Assembly: GCA_037951105.1 (NCBI GenBank)
Contig: JBAMJV010004345.1
Coordinates: 92,501-156,500, forward strand
Length of the DNA: 64,000 nucleotides
Direction: 5' to 3'
DNA from: Echinarachnius parma
Taxonomy: Eukaryota > Echinodermata > Echinoidea > Clypeasteroida > Echinarachniidae
The position numbers and the translations under genes were made by a program. Below the pieces are notes generated by a model that saw only the letters and a list, made by a program, of their open reading frames with translations, searched no databases and had not been told where the DNA came from. This document shows, in pieces, positions 29,754 to 64,000 of the stretch; positions within the stretch are counted from its first letter, which is position 1, and every line of letters begins with the position of its first letter.

Positions 29754-29952
29754 CCCGGCGCAGACAGAGCCGACTCGACCCGATCCGACTGGTTTTCAGT
29801 CAGACTAGAGTCAGTTTCGCTCAGTCGGAGCCGATCCAACATGTTGCATTGGCCTCGAATGATCTCCGACTGGCACTTGACTGGAAAAACCGGAGTCATG
29901 GGGCAGCGCATACTGAGTCGGATCAGGTCGAGTCGGCTCTGTCTGCGCCGGG
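29754..29952. mobile_element. 199-bp MITE-like element
   Basis: CCCGGCGCAGACAGAGCCGA begins both ends (right end inverted). The inverted repeats run about 37 bp with one mismatch. No clear target duplication, no ORF. A smaller hairpin (CAGTGCAAGTGCG and its inverse) abuts it at 29701-29749. Confidence 0.85.
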
Positions 29953-30050
29953 CATTAGTCGTGTATAAATTCTGGTACGATTTATTTCATGTTTTTTGTC
30001 GGCAAAAAACAGTCTGATGAAAATACATAGCTTTTTCTACTAAGTCAATA

Positions 30051-30168
30051 AGACGTGCCCACGACTTGGCATGCATAACTAAAAGAACTGATGCGCTTTA
30101 CAAATTGCATGGAACATGGGTTCTTTTAGTGGCCTTTTAGTCATGCATACCAAGTCGTGGGCACGTCT
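30051..30168. mobile_element. 118-bp palindromic element
   Basis: AGACGTGCCCACGACTTGG at the left and its inverse at the right, continuing through ATGCAT and ACTAAAAG. Almost the whole element is arm. Confidence 0.85.
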
Positions 30169-30990
30169 TCTGAATGATAAATGTTAAATGTCTCTACAAA
30201 CGTTCTTCTGAACTATACATCCTCCATATAGGAGTGTGCGGTAGAAGTAGGAAAAAAGAGAACTATTTTTTAATGGAACAAAAGTACCATGGCAGGGGGC
30301 AAAACCAAATCAATTAAAAGATTTGAACAGCCCGAAACAAGTACATATGAGCTGAAATTGATCTCTTAAACATTAACACCTAACATGCCAAGTGCTTGCA
30401 TTGAAGCTACTGCTTGGATAGTACTTGACCATGTCGATTGCATTGTGCAGTGGCATTGTATACAGAAGTGGCTCTATTGTTCAGTGCACACCTTAATCTT
30501 CAGGCGCGGGGCATTTGCTTTTCAATAGATTCCTTTCATATCCCCCAAAAGCAATTTAGCCGTCTTCTGGGAATGTACTCCATGAGCACTTTTGGGGTTA
30601 ATTGTACTTCATTAATTAACCATCAATGATCATGCAGCAAAACAGGTAACTGTTTGAAAAACACCCCTGCAAGCACGGGGCTACAAATATATTTGCACTG
30701 AGTCAATAACTATTCATGTGCATTGTAAACACGACCCTAGCTAGCATTCAGTAGTAGATTTAGAGGGTGGAAGAGCACAAGCAGGCCCTACAGTATGTTT
30801 ACATAGAATGTAGCATTTCAGTCGGCTATAGGCCATGCATGCTAGTCTTCTTAATATTCTGTATAAATTAAGTGAGTCAGATATCCTTTCATAAATGTAG
30901 ATATCTGTAAATTCATTGGAAATCCATAATAGAAATAAATGGTATTAAGTCCCGGTCCTTTTTTTTCTGTTTTTGGTCTTACTGCCAAAG

Positions 30991-31430
30991 GTGAGATGGA
31001 CAGAAACATGGCGGCGGTCAGTCAACTGTCCATGGACGTGGCAGTCGGTCAGTGTGCTCTTCCATTCTCGCGTGGGGGCATGGGCTACGGCGCCGAGCCT
31101 CGCTCGATCAGGCCGCACGGTCGCAAGTACAACTCGTACACACCGGAAATGCGAATCCGCATCGCCAAGTATGCCATGATGGCTGGGGACCTGGAGGCAG
31201 CGCAGCACTTCAGCCGCGAGCTTGGCCACAAGGTTGCCGTGACTAGCGCGTGGAGGTTCCGCAAGGCCTATATGAGAGAGCTGAAGCGTTTGCACCAGGA
31301 AGGGGCCCAAGGGGGGCTCGCCTTGCCCAGTTCGTCGCTGTATGGGGACAGGAGGCGCTCCAGCTTCAGGAGGAGCCTGAAAAGTCGGAGCATGATAGAG
31401 ACTCCCCTCATCCTGGCAGGTACATCCTGA
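30991..31430 (+). CDS. Helix-turn-helix-like exon, in frame with ZNRD2
   Basis: The frame begins with MDRNMAAVSQLSMDV (ATG 30996; a second good-context ATG at 31008). It then has a basic domain, GRKYNSYTPEMRIRIAKYA, followed by DLEAAQHFSREL, TSAWRFRKAYMRELKRL and an Arg/Ser-rich end. The YTPE, IAKYA and AAxHFS pattern recalls HTH DNA-binding modules of invertebrate mobile-element proteins; that is recall, not a search. A donor at 31420 (GGCAG|GTACAT) in phase 1 joins the ZNRD2 acceptor before 31986 without a frame break. Unspliced, it stops at 31428-31430, giving about 144 residues. GC and codon use look like a real exon. A pyrimidine tract and AG precede 30991. Confidence 0.6.
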
Positions 31431-31999
31431 GAGACTCCTCCATGTGTTTCCAGCTTGTCCCAAGTTGCTTCTTCAAGAGATGCTTCTTAAGCAGGGACCA
31501 TAGCTAAGCCAAGGCTAAACTTACACTAACGGTTTTAACCTTAAAAACAATCCAGCAAATCTTGATCTGCTGAAGATAAATTTTATTTTGGTATTACACT
31601 CAATTTCCATAGACCCCAGCCAGGAATGTTCCAATCTTCAGCAGTTTGGTAAACATACCTGCCAACACAGAGATAACAATATTGTAACTAATACATTGAC
31701 ATTGAAATAAAACACAATTTTTGTATAAGGTTTTGTTTAACTCCTGGGTATTAATTATGCATGTTTTTAATACACATTTTCATAAACTCCAACCTGAAAT
31801 ATCTTTGGCTCAAAAGGGGTAGGGTTTGATGAAATGTTCAAACATACAAAATACTTCCATGTTTTTGTATTAATTGAATTTATCCTTAGAGCCTTATTTC
31901 CTGATAAATAACACTGTAAGAACAAATTATTTTGGATTCTTCACTATCTCTTTACATTTTCTTCTTTTTCCCCGTTACATTTTAGGTCAAGAGGAGCAG

Positions 32000-34090
32000 A
32001 TGGATGCAGGACTGGACTATGAGTGGACCCCGCCCACCGAGGCAGAGATGAAGGTCATCCAAGCCAAGAAGGAGAGGTCAGACAAGATCAGCAAACTGAT
32101 GGGAGACTACCTCCTCAAAGGCTACCGCATGCTTGCCACCACCTGTCCACTCTGCGGGGTGAGTTATATTGCACAGAAATTGATGCAATAGAAGAGTGGT
32201 TTATTTGAATGAATGAGAATGTCTGCTATTGTCATCCCGAGCGAAGAAAGGACGATCAAACAGGATAAGCTACATTTGTACCTGGTGAAAGGCAAATGCA
32301 TTCTTGCCATGACCTGTCCACTAGCTCTGTGGGGCGAGTTATATTGCACACAAATAGGTGCTATAGAAAAGTCTAAAAATTTGATATTGGTAAATGTCTA
32401 GAATAGTTATCCAAGCTATAAAGTAAGAATTATCGCACATGATCAGCTACCTGGTAAGAAGCTACTGCTCGCTTGCCACCGGCTGTTGCATTTGTCGGGT
32501 AAGTGGTTTTGTGCAGAAATCAGTGCAATGGAGCACTCCAAACCACAGTGTAATATTTTGATACAAGTGAATGTCCAGAAAAGTCATCCAATTGCAATTA
32601 ATTAGCGTTCCACAAATCAAGTTCAGCAACCACTAGTTGTCCACTGTGTGGGTTGACACTTACCATATATCAGCTGTGTTTACCTGATGGGGGACTACTG
32701 CATGTTTGGAACCAACTACATAGTGTGAGCCGCGAATTATTGAGTGATATTTTTTATAGAAATCAGTTCGGTTTAGATAAATTTGAATCTAGAGGTCTAT
32801 ATATCCTCATGAAAATCCAATGATAAATCTGAATCATCATGTTGAAACATTTGACTTATCAGTCCAGAAAAAGATGCAATCAATTGTAAAGTTTGCATTA
32901 AATGGCAAGTCAGATCACGTGACTAAATATGCAAATCTCATTGGTTAAATTTGTCTGACTTACAATTAGTTGTAACTTACAATCGATTGCAATTCTTTCT
33001 GCAATGAGGCCCATGAGACATACACTCACGTCTGACTACTTACATTTCCTCTCCCGCATTTTGATAATTTAGCTAATTGTTCTGTGACAATGTTATCAAG
33101 AACTTTTAATTGTTACTGAAGACCTGTATGTTTGTGTTATTCTACTACAGACCATTCTGCTCCGAGATAAGCAACTGAAGGACTACTGTGTGGCGTGCAG
33201 TGAGCTGGATACAGAACATGCAAAAGATGACCCAGGTGAGAGCTTGAGAGTAAAACATAATTGGAGCCTCTGGTCAATTTGTGAAAAAGAGACCCTTTTT
33301 TACCCTTTTTTTACCCTTTCCGCTCTTTGGATGCAGGACATAATATTGGCAAAGAAAGAAAAATAGATTTTTAAACAAAAAGAACTATAAGAAATGTTGA
33401 TCCGCCGTATTTATTGGTGTAGAAAATGTTTTCAGAATTTAAGCTGATCAATAGCCTTCCTTTAATTCTCATAACACTTTTTATTCATCCTCAAACAGTT
33501 GGTATAATGATTGTCTCCCATATATCGCTTTTGATACAGCACTGAGTGTAGAAGCAGCAAGGTCGCAGGTCAGAGAACATGAACTGGTGCGCTCACCCCC
33601 ACCTACCAGCAGTCTCTCCAACCCACCCAATGTGGCCATGCAGCACAGCCCTGGCCAGAACATGACCATCACTAACGTCCACACAGTGGCTAATGGTCGG
33701 CTCGGGGCCGGAGCTGATCCAGGAAATGGTAGTATGTCAGCTATATCTCACACCCCTTCACCTCTACCGCCTACCGCTGCAAACCCACACCAGGCCACTG
33801 TGCTCCCCCAGACAATTGGGGGTGCCATGAACCTCACACAGCACCAGTACTCCCAGCAGCAGCAGCTGCCTCCGTTGGGCGGCAGGGTTCCGCCCTGCCA
33901 GGGTGGCACAAGGAACGTGAGAGTGAGTCGCGTGACGGGACAGTCGCTGGAAGCGCTGCTGGACAAGATGACGTGGGCTAGCGAGGAGCTGAAGAAGAGC
34001 GATGCGCTGGAAACCTCCACCCAGCTTTGCAGACTTATTCAGGCATGCGCAGAAGCAGTGGACAGTTTGAAGAATTTAGCCCAAATGTAA
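32000..34090 (+). CDS. ZNRD2: Zinc ribbon domain-containing protein 2 (SSSCA1)
   Basis: Coding exons are 32000-32158 (the exon itself starts at 31986 after TTTTAG), 33151-33235 and 33540-34090 (stop 34088-34090), giving 264 residues. DYEWTPPTEAEMKVIQAKKE and KLMGDYLLKGYRML match the start of human ZNRD2. A zinc ribbon follows, with CPLC and, across the intron, CVACSELD. The C-terminal helix is ALLDKMTWASEELKKS and LCRLIQACAEAVDSL. The middle is a Pro/Gln-rich linker, longer than in the human protein (about 199 residues). The start at 32000 gives an N-terminus of the human length; the upstream exon may extend it. Its cellular function is not well established. AATAAA overlaps the stop (34089-34094). 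Confidence 0.93.
32255..32700 (+). pseudogene. Decayed tandem copies of a ZNRD2 exon end
   Basis: Three successive degraded copies (near 32258, 32437 and 32610) of the segment that ends the exon at 32158 and runs into its intron: CTTGCCA, ACCTGTCCACT, TGTGGGG, GAGTTATATTGCACA, then a GCAATAGAA-like tract. Copies 2 and 3 also share GTGAATGTCCAGAAAAG-like sequence. The period is about 170 bp. Confidence 0.75.
32862..33012. mobile_element. Family D small inverted-repeat element, copy 1
   Basis: Starts GTCCAGAAAAAGATGCAAT and ends ATTGCAATTCTTTCTGCAAT, then GAGGCCC. The same ends flank 43278-43422 and a partial copy at 47549-47627. Intronic in ZNRD2. Confidence 0.7.
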
Positions 34091-36102
34091 TAAAACAGAC
34101 TCATTGTTGGCACTCTTTTTACCCATTGCCTAGAGGAACCTAAACAGACTTGGCTTTTTATTTTGACCTTCTAAAGACTGAGGGGCCTCCCGGAGATCTA
34201 GGCTTTTATGCATTTGTGTAGGACCAAATTTGGCTGCAAGAATCCATCATTAAATTAACAATTTTGCAATAATATGCACAAGGTGTGCAAGACTCTAAAG
34301 GAAAGAATCACAAAGTGACGTGGTGAGAGAATATTGCGACTCTGAGTAATCACAATAAATGTAGGAGGGGGGGCTCTCCTCAGTCTGTTTAGGGTTAACT
34401 CTATGGGAATTGCAAAATCTAGTAGGGAACAGGTTCAAGGGGCAGTTTGAAATGAATAGCACTAATCTAGAAGGAAACGACCTTGTATTTTAAATTCTTC
34501 ATAGACCCTAGCCCGGGATGTATTGTGCTCAGTTAGCTGCAGTGGGAATAATACAAGTGTCTACCAGGTGCAAACTGAGCTATGGACTTATCAAAAGTGT
34601 ATTTAAATTTATGCACAGTATAATTCTCAGCCGTGGGCAGGTTGAATATTTTGATACAACTGTAGGTGGAAAAAGTATGTACATATCAGTTTTCTGTACA
34701 CAGTAAAAGAAGCTGCAAAAGGTTTGTCATTGTGTGCTATCCATGTATTTGAAATGTAATTTGTATACAGTTCGCGTCTGCTAGATGTACATTAGTTCAG
34801 AGGCTTGTGTATAAAGTGCAAGTGTGCAACCATATTATGAAAAATAACATTACCCAAATGTTGCCCATCCCGTGTAGAACATATTACTGTCTAGTATTTT
34901 TGGACTTGATTATTACAGAAAATAGGGCTGAAAAATGCTGCGTTATTGTCATGATCATGTCCATTTATTGATCTTTCTGGTCATTTTTTCTCTGAAATAC
35001 AGCGAGCCTTAATGGAGCATTTGATCTTGTTCTGTATTCTGCTATTAGGGGTTTCTTTCTTTGTTGTGCAACATATTTGATTATTTCATAAAATTATGCT
35101 GCAGAGTATGAATTAAGTTTACATACATCAAGTGTGCATACAATGGACCATTAGTATCATTGTCAGTTTCAGTGGTGAAATATCAGCAGTTGTATGTGAA
35201 CCATCGTTAAGTGCAACATTTCTAGAAATATGAAAATGTTACATGGAACGATCATCCCAAGCTTTTTAGTATTCACTCATATCTTAACGTATACGTCTCG
35301 CATCAAACCTTTGTAGGTAATTGAACCAATATATTAAATTTGTACATCCGACTATTAAATGATTTTGCACATGATGAAATTAAAAGTACCTTTCATTTTT
35401 ACTTTCAATGCTCTATGCTGGTTGGCTGTTGATAACTACAGTAGTTACAATAATTGGATAAGTTTAAAATTGAAAAAGTTTTTACAAAATAGAGCAATGA
35501 AGCTAAAAGTACCTTTCATTTAATTTGTGCATAAAGAAAGACTTAATTATACCATGTGGTCCAAATTTGATATATTGATAAATACCAGTACTATGCAAGT
35601 CTCTCTGTAGTGTGTTCAAGCAAGCATGGCGAGCTTGGGTACCTTAGTATTTCTGGGCCCATATTCATGAAGCCTGCTAGCTTAGTTTCATGCTATGTAT
35701 ACAACAAGATATCTTTTTAGTTGCCAACTAGGCTTAGTAGTGACTATAAAAACTTTGTGTTGCTTGCTTAGTCCTCTCATATAAAATAGACTTGGCATGG
35801 AGCCAAGCTAGTGGGGTTTTACGAATATGGGCCCTCGTCTCTAGTGAAAATCAATGTTAAGAAATAGATACAATCAATCTAATGTGAAAGTGAACTTAAT
35901 TTGTTCATACAAAAATGTATGTGAAAAATCAAAATGTTTGTTTTTCTTGTGTGTTGATTTGTGTAGGCTGTAGCAGTCTTATGTGGTGTGCAATTATCTG
36001 ATACATGAATATACAACTGGAATTGTCCAATACCTTGCATTCTATTGATAGAATACCATACCAAGAAAATGTGTAAGTCACATATTTATAGACTACAATA
36101 AA
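34091..36102 (+). other. ZNRD2: ZNRD2 3' flank, probable 3' UTR
   Basis: AATAAA at 34089 and 36097 are candidate polyadenylation signals. No ORF of note. An inverted-repeat element occupies 35655-35834. Confidence 0.4.
35655..35834. mobile_element. 180-bp MITE-like element
   Basis: GGGCCCATATTCATGAA at the left and TTTTACGAATATGGGCCC at the right are inverses. No coding capacity. Confidence 0.75.
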
Positions 36103-36238
36103 TTTGTGTCCGTATCCAGTCCATTTTGTCATATTTTCAATTAATTACAGATTCAGTGATACAAAAGGTGCATGGATTGAAATTTTTTTGTGTGTGTGTG
36201 TTTATAGTTGGTTTTTGCTTTTGAGTGTCCTAAGTGCA

Positions 36239-36362
36239 CAGTGGAACCTCTTCATAACAAACTCTGAGGCACCGGATTTATCCGATACAACAATATATCT
36301 GATATACATGTAACAAGGTAAATTCAATGGCCCCAGGTGCTCGTTATAAAGAGGTTTTACTG
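36239..36362. mobile_element. pogo/Tc1-mariner-like MITE, copy 1
   Basis: CAGTGGAACCTCTTCATAAC at the left and GTTATAAAGAGGTTTTACTG at the right. CAGT ends with AACCTC and TATAA fit pogo/Tigger-type terminal repeats. TA follows the right end. Confidence 0.75.
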
Positions 36363-37533
36363 TATTTGTGTGTAAATGTGTGTTTATACTACATGAATGT
36401 TATGTTATGTTTAATATATTTAAACACACAATTAGAGTTAGACAAAGACATAGTCGAACAAAACAAGAGCATTTTCATTTTAAAGTCTTGCAGACTTCTT
36501 TTTTAATATAATTGTAATAAATAATGATGTGTCAGTTACACTGAGCACACAGTTGTATCTACATCAAATTTTTACCAAGTTGGTTTCACAAAACAATTGT
36601 ACAAACCATAAAAAGGTGAAAATATAGTTAATGCATTAATTTCATACAATGATGTATTTATCTGGTCTGAAACTAGATTTAGGTAGCCTTAAACAAAGAA
36701 AATCAGTTGAAAATATTTGTAAATTCTGCTTGCTGAGTTAGGCAAGTAACATTTGGCATTAACACAATTTTAGAGGCCCAAAGTTATTTTCTTGGTGCTA
36801 ATTTCAAAGCTTGTATACTAGGGACAGCTACAGGTGTATTCTCAATAAGTATGCCTGAATAATGACAGGTTCAGTATTAAAGGAATTCAAGGAAGTATTG
36901 GAAAAATCATCTAGAAATACTTGTAACCTTACAAAAATGCAAATAAGGTAATCCTAGTCGCCCTGCAATTCAAGTACAAATCAAGAAATACTGCTTCTAC
37001 GTGACTAACTGACAGTTCTGCATGTTATTTCTTTCAAGCAAACACTACTAAACCAAAAGCATGACTGGAGGGATGGTGTCATTAATAATTGTAATATTCT
37101 GTTGTGGTCCACAGTCCACACAAATGAGAGCATTCATTCCTTCCATTGTTATCAACAGAGAAACAAGTATAGAATCATCTATTTTACTGAATAAACATTA
37201 CATGTATGCAAGGTGATAGATATTTCAGTTACAATCGTAGAGTTCACTCTTTTAGGAGTGATATAGTGGTCAATTTACACCACACTGTCCCAAGACATAA
37301 TACTGCACATCTGGAAGGATAAGAGTTGAATAAAAGAGTGTTTTAATCCATCCAGCATTTTACATTTTACACTGTTTAAGCAGTTTACACACACATTCGT
37401 ATTCAGTCATCGGATACCAACATTTTATAACTTGCGTGTAAAGTGCAATTAATCCACTCCATAAATCATGCTAAGCTTTATAATGCAGGTACACCATGTT
37501 TTACAAAATGACATACTATTCATACTGAGCGCA

Positions 37534-37919
37534 TTAAAGGGATCTAGTAACTTTGTTGACATGTGCAAAAAGTGATGATTGGTTGATGCAATGTATATTG
37601 TTGTTATCTCATATGTCCACATGGTATTGTGTGAAAATTTCAAGTCAAATGGACATTGTATGGCCAAGTAATGAGCGAAAATGCAAAGTGATATTCAGTA
37701 ACTCACTGCACTCACTTTGTACACGGAAGAAAAACTCGCCCGGAGTTTTTCTTATTTGAATACTTCAATCATACATATCTTTGTAACGAAAGGGAAATTT
37801 GAAAAACCGAAACCTGTCCCGTTATTTTATTGTTAATACGAATACAACAAGGTATAAGGGAACCGCTAGAATTAAAATTTTATTTTGAGGATTTGGACAA
37901 TGTTACTAAGTCCCTTTAA
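37534..37919 (+). mobile_element. Family A element, copy 3
   Basis: TTAAAGGGATCTAGTAAC start and a TTACTAAGTCCCTTTAA end, TTAA at both edges. Interior very close to copy 1. Intergenic, between the converging genes. Confidence 0.88.
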
Positions 37920-37976
37920 GCATTGTTTAGTATCATCATTTTGTGTCATTTTGAGCACCTATTCCACTCATTTTGT

Positions 37977-38388
37977 AGTATAGGTTTTCCCGCTCAATTT
38001 CGTGATTGTGTCAATCCAATTGATAATAGGAGCAAACGAATTCGCGCGATTTGCGATCGCCGTGTCAAAGCAGCATTCGAATTCGTAAATAGTCGTTCAA
38101 AATCACGTAGGAGCAAGTGAATTTGCACAAAGAGCATACCTTTTCATCAATGGTCATTCAAATTCGCGAAAGTGCAGTTGACAGTTGGCTGCACATTCGC
38201 GAATTTGAATGCCCATAAATGAACTTCTGTGTCTATTCACGAGAGCTTATGCGTTTGCATGAATTCGCTTGCACTTATTTGGAATTTGGAAGACAGATAC
38301 CAACGATTACGCGGTAATGCGTGAATTTGAATGACCCTTAATGAATTTGATTGAAAAAAGTGTAAAATTGAGTGGGAAAACCTATACT
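37977..38388. mobile_element. 412-bp inverted-repeat element
   Basis: AGTATAGGTTTTCCCGCTCA at the left and its inverse (TGAGTGGGAAAACCTATACT) at the right. The interior is rich in GAATTCGCGAA-like palindromes. Confidence 0.8.
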
Positions 38389-38393
38389 AGAGC

Positions 38394-38873
38394 CAGAGAT
38401 GCCAACCTCTTGATAAAAAAAAACAGACTGAATATCCTACAAAATCCTATTTTGGAGAGAAAAATCAGATTTTCACTAAAACTCGACACTAACACTGGCC
38501 CGTTGGCCCCAGGCCTTTAAAATGTCAGGAAAATGTTTTACTGGTAAGAACGGGCAAGTAAAATGTTTGCTCTTTCATTAACATTTACAGCCAACCTCGA
38601 GGGAAAATTTTTTTTTTTTTTCTTTCACAAAGCCAATTTGTGCAACAAAAATACTTAGATGGATGTTTGGGTTAATTAAAAAAAAGTTGGTTCAGTCGAT
38701 CACACAACGTTTTATGAGTTTTTAAAAAGTTATTTTTGCCATTTTCTGACCGTTACTATTGAATGGGGGGAAGAAAACAAAAAAGTTTTTTTTTTTTTTT
38801 TTTAATCGTACTGTCGTATTTTCATCAAAAAATCATACTAAATACGATTAAATCATACCGGTTGGCATCTCTG
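38394..38873. mobile_element. hAT-like non-autonomous element
   Basis: CAGAGATGCCAACC and the inverse GGTTGGCATCTCTG form the ends. TAGAGC flanks both sides (38388-38393, 38874-38879). CAGAG-type ends suggest hAT, but only 6 of the expected 8 duplicated bases are visible. It begins at the very edge of the preceding element. Confidence 0.7.
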
Positions 38874-39108
38874 TAGAGCCAGGGTGCTTGATACAAGCAC
38901 ACCATTCTTTACGATCAAATTTATCCCAATTTAGTATTATGAAGGCATCATAGCATATACATTTTTGTTTCCTATATAGGTCATAGCACATGCAAAGCAC
39001 TTTTTCAACTCCCATTCTAGCATTCTAGCCAGGCTTACTGATACAGGCGCATAATACTTAGAGGTACCAACCAAAGAGATTATGAGGGCCCATTGGCTTA
39101 TGGTCAAA

Positions 39109-39140
<32 letters not shown>

Positions 39141-39351
39141 AGGCACTTTATATATATATATATTGGGGGAGGGGTCAAATTATCAAGGGGCGTGTGTTCA
39201 CTTGCCAGACCCCAACCCCCGCCCCACCCATTGTAGCTTTACCACTGTGAGGGCCTAAACTATCATACAGATCCTCATTAGAGCCAATACATGCTGTACC
39301 AAAATAAAATCCTCTTCAAGTAGTTCACAATCGTTGCCTCTCATCTATGGG
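38874..39351. repeat. Poly-G run and AT repeat between genes
   Basis: About 30 G at 39109-39139 and a TA repeat at about 39151-39163. Otherwise unremarkable 3' flank of EIF2AK4 (minus strand). No AATAAA close to the stop was recognised on the minus strand. Confidence 0.6.
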
Positions 39352-63895
<24,544 letters not shown>

Positions 63896-64000
63896 CTGTC
63901 AAGAAATTTTTATGATTTTTGTCATTTTGCCCCAAAATGACACAATCTTTCCCAATTATGACATGATTTTTGTCAAATATGACACCGGTTTGCCCAGAAA

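Overview
This is a window of an animal nuclear genome, AT-rich, with spliced genes and many transposons. The sequence alone does not name the species. Invertebrate deuterostome (echinoderm or hemichordate type) is my best guess: three conserved metazoan genes with short exons and GT-AG introns, a DIRS retroelement, jockey/CR1-type LINE pieces, many small inverted-repeat elements and long poly-G runs.

Three genes account for nearly all credible coding sequence. (1) Positions 1-17164, plus strand: the last nine coding exons of PPP1R37, a leucine-rich-repeat regulator of protein phosphatase 1. Its 5' end lies before the window. Its 7.8-kb intron (7009-14812) holds a LINE remnant, a DIRS element and a 5'-truncated LINE. 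(2) Positions 32000-34090, plus strand: ZNRD2 (SSSCA1), a small zinc-ribbon protein. An upstream open exon (30991-31419) encoding a helix-turn-helix-like domain splices in frame onto it, and a possible first exon lies at 26988-27012. (3) Positions 39352-63895, minus strand: EIF2AK4 (GCN2), the amino-acid-starvation kinase. Twenty-eight exons cover the pseudokinase end, the kinase, the HisRS-like domain and the C-terminal domain. The 5' end lies beyond the right edge. ZNRD2 and EIF2AK4 converge tail to tail. All exon joins were checked by reading phase; the only break is an apparent frameshift in one HisRS-like exon.

The rest is repeats: a 2-kb array of 32-bp units (22428-24436) with all three plus-strand frames open; a 4-kb array of 50-bp units in a GCN2 intron (56196-60217) with an internal 1442-bp duplication; eight copies of one TTAA-flanked element; fold-back elements, several with good target-site duplications; and a 1.8-kb inverted repeat upstream of ZNRD2. 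In all three genes, introns contain decayed tandem copies of the neighbouring exon end together with its splice-site flank.

PPP1R37 acts through phosphatase PP1, and GCN2 senses uncharged tRNA and phosphorylates eIF2alpha. They are neighbours here, but nothing in the sequence shows that they are regulated together.
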